Source of the DNA: a marine group bacterium Sva0996 bin134
GTDB lineage: Bacteria; Actinomycetota; Acidimicrobiia; Acidimicrobiales; Bin134
Assembly: GCA_002239105.1 (NCBI GenBank)
Contig: MPNQ01000030.1
Coordinates: 1 to 39,471 of the forward strand
Direction: 5' to 3'
Length of the DNA: 39,471 bases
Of this stretch, positions 23,897 through 30,669 are shown piece after piece. A program made the position numbers and the translations under genes. The notes under the pieces were generated by a model. That model was not told where the DNA came from and did no database searches. It was given only the letters and a program-made list of their open reading frames with translations. The first letter of the stretch is position 1, and each line of letters opens with the position of its first letter.

Positions 23897-24820
23897 ATGC
23901 CTAACGAGTTCCAAGACCGAGTGGCCCTGGTAACCGGCGCGGGAGACGAGATCGGCCTGGGGTTCGCCCACGCCAGCTACCTGGCCGAACGTGGCGCCAA
24001 GGTAGTGATCAACGACTTCGGCAACGGCACTTTGGGCTTGGTGGAGCAGGGCATCAACCCCGACATCGCCGAGCAGGCCGCCCAGCGCATCCGCGACGCC
24101 GGCGGCGAGGCCATCGCCAACAACGGCGACATTGCCGAAGAGGCCACCGCCCAAGAGATGGTGTCGGCCGCCATCGAGGCTTGGGGCCGAATAGACATCC
24201 TCATCAACAACGCCGGTTTCGCCAGCGCGTCTTTCTTCCCCGACATCGACGCCGCCGACATGCACCGCCATGTGGGGGTGACCCTGCTGGGATGCCTCAA
24301 CACCGCCAAGGCGGTGTGGCCCCACATGGTGGAGCGGGGCTACGGGCGCATCATCAACACCGGCTCGCCCGCTTGCTTCGGCAACCCCACCGCCTCCTAT
24401 GCGGCCACCAAGTCGGGCCTGTTCGGCTTCACCCGCACCGAGGCCATCTTCGGCCAAGCCCACAACATCACCGCCAACCTGTTGTTGCCCGCGGCCATCT
24501 CCCGGCTCACAGAGGGCCTGCCCGAGTCGCCGTTCAAGTCGCACCTGCGCACCCATTTCGGCGCCGAGAAGGTGGCCCCGGTTGTCGCCCATCTGGTGAG
24601 CGATCAATGCACGGTGAACGGCGAGGCCTTCACCGTCGGCGGCGGCCAGTTTGCCCGCATCGTGTACGCCGCCTCCCCCGCCCAGGAGATCGACCTGTCT
24701 ATGGAGTCGGTTGCCCAGGGCATGGCCCAAGCCATGGACACCACCGACTGGACGCCCCAAGGCTCCACTGCCGAGAGCCTGGTCCATCTGGGAATGCCCC
24801 CTGAGCTAGAGCAGATGTAA
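23897..24820 (+). CDS. SDR family oxidoreductase, MFE-2-like
   Basis: 307 aa. Glycine motif TGAGDEIG (the usual GxxxGIG with changes), INDFG after beta-2, NNAG and catalytic S and YAATK (INTGS, then SYAATKSG). The long insertion after the second strand (NGTLGLVEQGINPDIAEQA) and the overall length resemble the (3R)-hydroxyacyl-CoA dehydrogenase domain of peroxisomal-type multifunctional enzyme 2. The last 60 residues are family-specific. Likely oxidises a beta-hydroxyacyl-CoA. Six bp from the LLM gene and 12 bp before the PhyH gene. Confidence 0.88.
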   Translation: MPNEFQDRVALVTGAGDEIGLGFAHASYLAERGAKVVINDFGNGTLGLVEQGINPDIAEQAAQRIRDAGGEAIANNGDIAEEATAQEMVSAAIEAWGRIDILINNAGFASASFFPDIDAADMHRHVGVTLLGCLNTAKAVWPHMVERGYGRIINTGSPACFGNPTASYAATKSGLFGFTRTEAIFGQAHNITANLLLPAAISRLTEGLPESPFKSHLRTHFGAEKVAPVVAHLVSDQCTVNGEAFTVGGGQFARIVYAASPAQEIDLSMESVAQGMAQAMDTTDWTPQGSTAESLVHLGMPPELEQM

Positions 24821-24832
24821 GGATCTAGTGCC

Positions 24833-25687
24833 ATGAGCCTGGTATCCGAACAAGAGATAGAGGCCTTCTGGCGCGACGGCGTGGTGGTAGTCCGAGGAGT
24901 GCTGTCCGACGAAACCCTGGCCTCCATGGCCCAGCCCGTAGACCGTGCTCTGGGCTCCGAGGAAATGAACAACATGACCGAAATGGGCGCCATGGTGGTA
25001 CCCCCCAGCGGCGGCGCCGTGCTCAACGACCCCGCGGCGGCCAAATCTGGCGCCCCCCGCGGGCAATTCCATGGCGGCACCGACCACTGGTGGAACGACC
25101 CCGATTTCGAGCGCTTTGCCACCCGGTCGCCGCTGCCGCAGCTCGCTGCTGAGCTGATGCGGAGCCGGGAGCTGTGGTTCTACGAAGACAGCGTGCTGGT
25201 GAAGGAGCCCCACACCGAGGAGCCCACCTCCATCCACCAAGACATGGCCTATTTCCAGCTAGAGGGCGACAAGGTATGCACCACTTGGTGCCCGCTCGAT
25301 CCCATCTCCAAGGCCACCGGGGCCACCGTCTACGTGAAGGGTTCGCACCGCTGGGAGCGCAATTTCCGGCCCAACTGGTTCGTCAGCCAGCTATCGATGC
25401 CCGACACCGACGGCGAGGACGTCCCCCACTACGACCGGGACGACTCCGAGCACCTGCTCTGCTTCGACATGGCTCCCGGCGATGTGGCCGTCCACCACGC
25501 CATGACCCTCCACGGCGCCCACGCCAACGTCACCGACCAATGGCGCCGAGCAATCTCCGTGCGCTACTGCGGCGACGGCACCGTCTACCGATTCAAGCGC
25601 GGCACCCCCCTAAAACCCCACCACGACGAGGTGGCCGAGGGAGACCCCGTCAACCACCCCCGCTGCCCCCAAGTCTGGCCCCGCTAA
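24833..25687 (+). CDS. Phytanoyl-CoA dioxygenase (PhyH) family protein
   Basis: 284 aa. The Fe(II) facial triad is visible as HxD (H135, D137 in SIHQDMAY) and distal H227 (MTLHGAHAN), with R239 positioned to bind 2-oxoglutarate. The VYVKGSHRWERNF segment and DMAPGDVAVHH are characteristic. Hydroxylates an aliphatic or CoA-linked substrate in an O2- and 2-oxoglutarate-dependent reaction. Last gene of the tight plus-strand run that begins at cysS. Confidence 0.92.
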   Translation: MSLVSEQEIEAFWRDGVVVVRGVLSDETLASMAQPVDRALGSEEMNNMTEMGAMVVPPSGGAVLNDPAAAKSGAPRGQFHGGTDHWWNDPDFERFATRSPLPQLAAELMRSRELWFYEDSVLVKEPHTEEPTSIHQDMAYFQLEGDKVCTTWCPLDPISKATGATVYVKGSHRWERNFRPNWFVSQLSMPDTDGEDVPHYDRDDSEHLLCFDMAPGDVAVHHAMTLHGAHANVTDQWRRAISVRYCGDGTVYRFKRGTPLKPHHDEVAEGDPVNHPRCPQVWPR

Positions 25688-25708
25688 GGCCGGAGCCCAG
25701 CCGCAACT

Positions 25709-26548
25709 GTGTTCGAGGTGGCAGTGTTTCGCAATAGCCGCCGAACAATGGCCGCAGTGGTTGCCGCTGCATTCCTGCTGGTGCCGGTCATTGCCCATAC
25801 GGGAGCTCATGCGCAAACCCCACCCGAGTACCAGCCCACGCTGGAAGACATCGTGATACGCGACAACCTCATCGCCGACCAGGAATCGCTGCTCAACATC
25901 TATCGATGCCAATTCAACATCGACACCCAAGCGGTGCTCGGCGGTTGCACCAATGGCCAACCCACGCTAGGCCGCACTCAGCCCAGCACTTTCACGAGCA
26001 CTCCAACCCCACAAGACATCGCGGTACGCGACAGCCTCATCGCCGACTTGGAATGGCTGCTCAACGCCTACCGCTGCCAACTCGACATCGACACCGAAAT
26101 CGTCGCTGACGGCTGCGATGACCTATCAACCCAATTCGAGCCACCCGAACTGGTGACTCAGGTCGAGATCATCGCCGCCGAGACCGAGATGGCGCAGTTG
26201 GTGAACGAGCTCCGCCAAAGCCTCGGTCTGGCCCCTCTGTCATACAACATCGAATTGGCAAACGTGGCCCGTGACTGGTCGGAGACCATGAGGGAAACGG
26301 GCCAATTCGCCCACAACCCTTTCGTCACCCTGCAATACCCACCAGGCTGGCAGCGGGCCGGAGAGAACATCGCCACCGTCTCGGGCACAACCCTTCAGGA
26401 AGCAATACAGATCGCCTTCGCCGGCCTCGTCACCAGCCCCGGCCACTACGCCAACATGATCAACCCCGACATCAACCACCTCGGTATCGGCATCGCCATC
26501 CATGGATCCTCCGTGTGGATCACCCAAAACTTCGCCTACTACCCCTAG
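25709..26548 (+). CDS. Secreted CAP (SCP/PR-1) domain protein with two N-terminal Cys modules
   Basis: 279 aa from GTG 25709, chosen because the basic FRNSRRT stretch precedes the hydrophobic core; ATG 25748 would lose it. Signal peptide ends at AHA-Q (residue 35). Two copies of a 34-residue module follow (47-80 and 103-136), each from DI..RD to a final GC and including LLN.YRC. The CAP domain spans about 155-279 with MAQLVNELRQSLGLAPL, FAHNP, AGENIA and SPGHYANMINPDINHLGIGI. His201 and the GENIA Glu belong to the usual cavity residues. Bacterial CAP proteins are extracellular with unclear function. Same module as in the surface protein at the left edge. Confidence 0.9.
   Translation: MFEVAVFRNSRRTMAAVVAAAFLLVPVIAHTGAHAQTPPEYQPTLEDIVIRDNLIADQESLLNIYRCQFNIDTQAVLGGCTNGQPTLGRTQPSTFTSTPTPQDIAVRDSLIADLEWLLNAYRCQLDIDTEIVADGCDDLSTQFEPPELVTQVEIIAAETEMAQLVNELRQSLGLAPLSYNIELANVARDWSETMRETGQFAHNPFVTLQYPPGWQRAGENIATVSGTTLQEAIQIAFAGLVTSPGHYANMINPDINHLGIGIAIHGSSVWITQNFAYYP
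25847..25948 (+). repeat. 34-residue Cys module, copy B
   Basis: Residues 47-80 of the CAP protein. 24 of 34 residues identical to copy A at 141-40 and 22 of 34 to copy C. Invariant in all three: DI, RD, LIA, E, LLN, YRC, DT, V and final GC. Confidence 0.8.
26015..26116 (+). repeat. 34-residue Cys module, copy C
   Basis: Residues 103-136 of the CAP protein, starting 56 residues after copy B. The more diverged copy (VADGC instead of VxGGC), directly before the CAP domain. Confidence 0.8.
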
Positions 26549-26581
26549 TTCATCGGTAGGCGGTTGGCAGCAAAGAGGGTT

Positions 26582-27775
26582 TTAGCCCAGCTCGGGGCCG
26601 AGGATGGAGACGAAGGAGACCATTTCGCCGGGGTAGCCGCCGAGGTTGTGGACTAGACCGAGGTTGCGGGTGGACAGGTCGATTTGGCGGTCGTCGCCAG
26701 CTTTGCCTCGGAGTTGGAGCCAGCACTCGTAGTGCATCCGCAGGCCGGAGGCCCCCACGGGGTGGCCGAAGGCTTTGAGGCCACCGTCGGTGTTAATGGG
26801 CATGTCACCGTTGCGCTCGAAGGTTCCGGCCAGTACCTCTTTCCAGGCGGTACCCCGCTCGCAGAAGCCCAGGTCTTCCATGAGCACCATCTCGGTGGGG
26901 GTGAAGCAGTCGTGGACCTCGGCCATGGCCAGCGCTGAGCGGGGGTCTTCGATGCCGGCTTGGCGGTAGGCGTCGGCTCCGGCCATGTCGCACTCCGGGA
27001 AGGTGGTGTAGTCGTAGTCGGGGTCGATCAGCCCGCCCCCGGTGCCCGACACGAACGACAGGGCCTTGATATACAGCGGGTCGTCGCAGTACTTGTGGGC
27101 GTCTTCGGCCCGCACCACGATGGCCGCGGCTGAGCCGTCGGCCACGCCAGAGCAGTCGAACACCGACAGCCGCCCGGCCACCGAGGCCATCTCGCAGATC
27201 TTCTCGGCCGGCATCTCCCGGCGGAACTGGGCCAGGGGGTTGAGTGCCCCGTTGCGGTGGTTCTTCTCGGCGATCTTGGCCACCACCATGCGCAACTCGT
27301 CCTCGTCCACCCCGTAGCGAGCGGCGTAGGCGGGCAGCACCAGGCTGTACATGGCTGCCGCGGTCAGGTTCCGCTTGGTGCCGTCGTGGGGCGCGGGCGG
27401 GGCGTTCAGCCCCTGGTAGCCGGAGTCTTTGATCTTCTCCACGCCGATGGCCATGGCCATGTCGTAGGCCCCGCTGGCCACCGCATAAGAAGCCTGGCGC
27501 AGCGCCTCCGAGCCGGTGGCACAGAAGTTCTCCACCCGGGTGACCGGCTTGCCCTCCAGCTTCAGCGGCTGGCTCAGCGTCAGCCCGCTCATCCCACTGG
27601 AGGCCGTGCCCAGCCAGAAGGCGTCCACGTCTTCTTTGGCCACTCCCGCGGAGGCGAACGCGTCCGACGAGGCGTCGATCAGCAGGTCGTCGGTTCCCTT
27701 GTCCCAGTGCTCCCGGAACTGGGTACACCCCATTCCGATGATCGCCACCTGGTCTTTGATGCCGTGACTGGCCAT
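26582..27775 (-). CDS. SCP2-type thiolase family acetyl-CoA acetyltransferase
   Basis: 397 aa from ATG 27775, fixed by GGAGG at 27782-27786; the frame is open to 27853. Full catalytic set: nucleophile C85 (ENFCATGSEA), H288 (VHDCF) and GHPVGASG with H338, ending in HNLGG.PG. Thus a competent thiolase, in contrast to the thiolase-like protein at 5321-6520. It cleaves 3-ketoacyl-CoA or condenses acyl-CoAs. The next upstream gene encodes an HMG-CoA-synthase-like/DUF35 fusion 10 bp away, suggesting a complex. Confidence 0.93.
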   Translation of the reverse strand: MASHGIKDQVAIIGMGCTQFREHWDKGTDDLLIDASSDAFASAGVAKEDVDAFWLGTASSGMSGLTLSQPLKLEGKPVTRVENFCATGSEALRQASYAVASGAYDMAMAIGVEKIKDSGYQGLNAPPAPHDGTKRNLTAAAMYSLVLPAYAARYGVDEDELRMVVAKIAEKNHRNGALNPLAQFRREMPAEKICEMASVAGRLSVFDCSGVADGSAAAIVVRAEDAHKYCDDPLYIKALSFVSGTGGGLIDPDYDYTTFPECDMAGADAYRQAGIEDPRSALAMAEVHDCFTPTEMVLMEDLGFCERGTAWKEVLAGTFERNGDMPINTDGGLKAFGHPVGASGLRMHYECWLQLRGKAGDDRQIDLSTRNLGLVHNLGGYPGEMVSFVSILGPELG

Positions 27776-27781
27776 CAGTCG

Positions 27782-27786
27782 CCTCC
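27782..27786 (-). promoter_or_regulatory. Shine-Dalgarno GGAGG for the thiolase gene
   Basis: GGAGG with a 6-nt spacer before ATG 27775, overlapping the stop codon of the upstream fusion gene at its edge; it decides the start and suggests re-initiation after the upstream gene. Confidence 0.7.
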
Positions 27787-29198
27787 TATTGCCCTGATGA
27801 AGACCTCGCCGGGCGGGCCTTCCAGAAATAGTTGATGATCCCCTCGGCCTCATACAGCCGGCGGAAGGTCATCTCCACCCGCTGGCCTATGCGTACCGAA
27901 TCGGGGTCCACGTCGGTCAGCTCCACCGGCAGCCGGCCGCCCCCGTCGAAGTCCACCACCGCGAACACCACTGGCGGGCTCACCGAGTACACCAGCCGAT
28001 CGATGGTGAAGGTCACCACCGTGGCCCCGACATCGGCCATCGGCGCCGGAGCCATTTCGTCCAGTTCGTCCTCGGGCCGGATGGACACCCGGGCCGGCGG
28101 CAAGTGCAGAGTCCCGCTCTCGGTGCCCCGGCTGCCCACAAAGCCGTACTTCCAATCCTGGGCCCTGGCCGCGGCCGACGACGACGGCCGGGTGGGCTCG
28201 GGCCGATTGGGGGGCTGCACCCGGATCATCTCCCGCCACTGCAAGAATGTGGCGTAGCTCACCTCGGCTCCGTTGGCGACCTGATCGGCTACCGGGAGGG
28301 CCGGCTCATAGGCGGCCAGCGCCTCGGTGGTCCGCAGGATCAGCACCTCCACCCCGTCGGCCAACACCACCACCGCGATGATCTGGCCCGGCTCGGCCTG
28401 CTCCAGTTCATTGGCCAGCAATAGGCCGGGATGGGCGGTGCCGGTATTGCCCACCGCTCCAGCCAAGTCGTCGGCCACCCGAGCCACGCCAAGCTGCCCA
28501 GAAACCCGCTTGACCGCTCGACCATGAGCCCCGGTCAGCACCGCCACGTCTACATCTTCGGCTCCGATGCCAGCGGAGCCCAGCGCCTCTTTCCAGGCCT
28601 GGGCAGCCAGGGGGCCGTAGCGGGTCTCGCCGAAGCGCTCCTCCCACTGGCCGGTGCTGGCAGAGCCGGGCTGGCGCCAGCGGTCCACGAACTCCTCGGT
28701 GGCCGACGCCGCCCCCAGCAACTCGGCCACCACCGGCCCGTCGCCCTCGCCGCCCACCAAGAACGCAGCCGCACCGTCGCCCCCGTTGGCCTCATCGGCA
28801 CCGGTGGGCAGCCCACCCCGGATGTCGGCAGCCACCACCAGCGTTGGCCCGCCCGATGCCAGCGCAGTCCGCAATGCCCCGACTCCCGAACGCACCGCGC
28901 CCCCGAAGTCCAGCGCACCCGTCGAAGAGTCCAACCGTAGCGCGGCATGGATGGCGGTGGCGTTGGTCTTCTCCAGATAGGCGGGATCGGCGGTGGCGAA
29001 CCACAGCGCCCGAGGTTCGACCCCGCTCGACCGCAGGGCCAACCGGGCCGCTTCCACCCCCATGGTGGTGGTGTCCTCGTCGTAGGAGGCCACCGATCGG
29101 GTGCCCCGCCCGCCGCCTCGGCCCATCACCGCGGCGATGGCCGAGCGGTCCAAGCGCCGATACGGCACGTAGCCCCCAAAGCTGATGATTCCCCGCAT
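27786..29198 (-). CDS. HMG-CoA synthase-like protein fused to DUF35 OB-fold, cysteine-free
   Basis: 470 aa from ATG 29198 (MRGIISFGGYVPYRRLD). Residues 1-290 follow the 3-hydroxy-3-methylglutaryl-CoA synthase/KAS-III fold; about 312-470 are a DUF35 Zn-ribbon plus OB-fold. The catalytic Cys position is V102 (FGGAVRSGVGAL aligned to xxACxxGxxAL). The ribbon segment YGFVGSRGTESGTLHLPPARVSIR keeps the shape but has Gly, Ser or Ile where four Cys are expected. No cysteine occurs anywhere in the protein. Probably a structural or CoA-channelling partner of the adjacent thiolase rather than an active synthase. Confidence 0.82.
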   Translation of the reverse strand: MRGIISFGGYVPYRRLDRSAIAAVMGRGGGRGTRSVASYDEDTTTMGVEAARLALRSSGVEPRALWFATADPAYLEKTNATAIHAALRLDSSTGALDFGGAVRSGVGALRTALASGGPTLVVAADIRGGLPTGADEANGGDGAAAFLVGGEGDGPVVAELLGAASATEEFVDRWRQPGSASTGQWEERFGETRYGPLAAQAWKEALGSAGIGAEDVDVAVLTGAHGRAVKRVSGQLGVARVADDLAGAVGNTGTAHPGLLLANELEQAEPGQIIAVVVLADGVEVLILRTTEALAAYEPALPVADQVANGAEVSYATFLQWREMIRVQPPNRPEPTRPSSSAAARAQDWKYGFVGSRGTESGTLHLPPARVSIRPEDELDEMAPAPMADVGATVVTFTIDRLVYSVSPPVVFAVVDFDGGGRLPVELTDVDPDSVRIGQRVEMTFRRLYEAEGIINYFWKARPARSSSGQ

Positions 29199-29253
29199 GA
29201 TTCCGAAGTGTACGCCTGACTTCGGCCACAACCGGGGTCGTAGTCTGTCCCCC

Positions 29254-30669
29254 ATGAGCTTTGAGCCCAGCGCCGAGGTGCGGCGCATACGCGACGCCAT
29301 CGACCACCCCATCATCGACTCCGACGGCCACATCATCGAGTTCCTGCCCGAGGTTCACGACATCATGGCCACCGTCGGCGGTCCCGGGTTGGTGGACAAA
29401 TTCAAGGTGGTCGAATACGGCGCCCGGAAGTCCATTGAGCTGAGCTTGGAGCAGCGCCGAGCCGCGGGGATGATGCGCTCGGCATGGTGGGGATTGCCCG
29501 CCCGCAACACCCTCGACCGGGCCACCGCGCTTTTGCCCAAGCTGCTGTACGAGCGGCTGGACGAGATCGGCATCGACCTGGCCGTGCTCTATCCCACCTA
29601 CGGGCTGACCTGCATGGGCCTAGAAGACGAGGATCTTCGCCGGGGAGCGGCCAGGGCGTTCAATCTCTACTCCCACCAGGCCTATGAGCCCTATAGCGAC
29701 CGCCTCATGCCGGTGGCCGTCATCCCGGTTTTCACCCCTGAAGAGGCCATCGCCGAACTCGATTTCGCGGTGGGCGAGCTGGGCATGCGCCCGGTGATGC
29801 TGACCGGCCTGGTGCCCCGTCCCGTAGACCCGGAAAACACCAGCCACCGCCATGCCCGCCGCAAAGACACCCTGGGCATGGACTCCACCTATGACTACGA
29901 CCCGCTTTGGCAGCGCTGCACCGAACTGGGTGTGTCGCCCACCTTCCACTCCTCGGGGATGGGCTGGGGCAGCCGCACCTCCGAGACCAACTACGTGTAC
30001 AACCACCTGGGCAACTTCGCCGCCGCGGGCGAGGCCCTATGCCGGGCGGTGTTCATGGGCGGAGTGGCCCATCGGTTCCCCGACCTGCGCTGGGCCTTTC
30101 TGGAAGGGGGCGTGGCCTGGGGGGTGAACCTGCTGTCGGACGTGATCGGCCACTGGGAGAAGCGCAACCGAGACGCCATCGGCCACTACGACCCCTCGGC
30201 GGTGGACATGGATGAGTTGGGCCGCCTGTTCGACGCCTACGGCACCCCGGCGGCCAACAGCCACAGGGATCAGCTCAAAGAGGCGCTGCACATGCTGAGC
30301 GAGCCCGACGAAGATCCGTCCACCATTGATGAGTTCGCCCTCAGCGGGGTGGACACCCTCGAAGACATCTTCACCATCTGGGACCGCTTCTATTTCGGCT
30401 GTGAGGCCGACGACCCGATGACCGCCATCGGTTTCAACCGGTCGGTGACTCCTGGCGGCAAAGTGGTCAAGGGCGTATTCGCCTCCGACGTCGGCCACTG
30501 GGACGTGCCCGATGTGCGCGAGGTGCTACCCGAGGCCTACGAACTGGTGGACGACGGCATCCTCGACGAGGCCGACTTCCGGGCGTTCACCTTCGAGCAT
30601 CCGATGTCGCTATGGGCCGGCACCAACTCCGACTTCTTCAAGGGCACCGTTATCGAAGAAGCCCTGTAG
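29254..30669 (+). CDS. Amidohydrolase family (PF04909-type) metal-dependent hydrolase
   Basis: 471 aa from ATG 29254 (MSFEPSAEV); the frame is open to 29185 but the upstream part overlaps the divergent gene's start region. Metal-site motifs: HPIIDSDGHIIEF (DxH type), TFHSSGMGWG, FLEGGVAWG and SDVGHWDVPD. The family hydrolyses or decarboxylates aromatic and cyclic substrates in a TIM barrel. A paralogue lies at 35557-36951, sharing YDYDPLWQR, NHxGNF and GCEADDP. The stop overlaps the following Mo-hydroxylase start (TAGTG). Divergent from the fusion gene with a 55-bp shared upstream region. Confidence 0.88.
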   Translation: MSFEPSAEVRRIRDAIDHPIIDSDGHIIEFLPEVHDIMATVGGPGLVDKFKVVEYGARKSIELSLEQRRAAGMMRSAWWGLPARNTLDRATALLPKLLYERLDEIGIDLAVLYPTYGLTCMGLEDEDLRRGAARAFNLYSHQAYEPYSDRLMPVAVIPVFTPEEAIAELDFAVGELGMRPVMLTGLVPRPVDPENTSHRHARRKDTLGMDSTYDYDPLWQRCTELGVSPTFHSSGMGWGSRTSETNYVYNHLGNFAAAGEALCRAVFMGGVAHRFPDLRWAFLEGGVAWGVNLLSDVIGHWEKRNRDAIGHYDPSAVDMDELGRLFDAYGTPAANSHRDQLKEALHMLSEPDEDPSTIDEFALSGVDTLEDIFTIWDRFYFGCEADDPMTAIGFNRSVTPGGKVVKGVFASDVGHWDVPDVREVLPEAYELVDDGILDEADFRAFTFEHPMSLWAGTNSDFFKGTVIEEAL

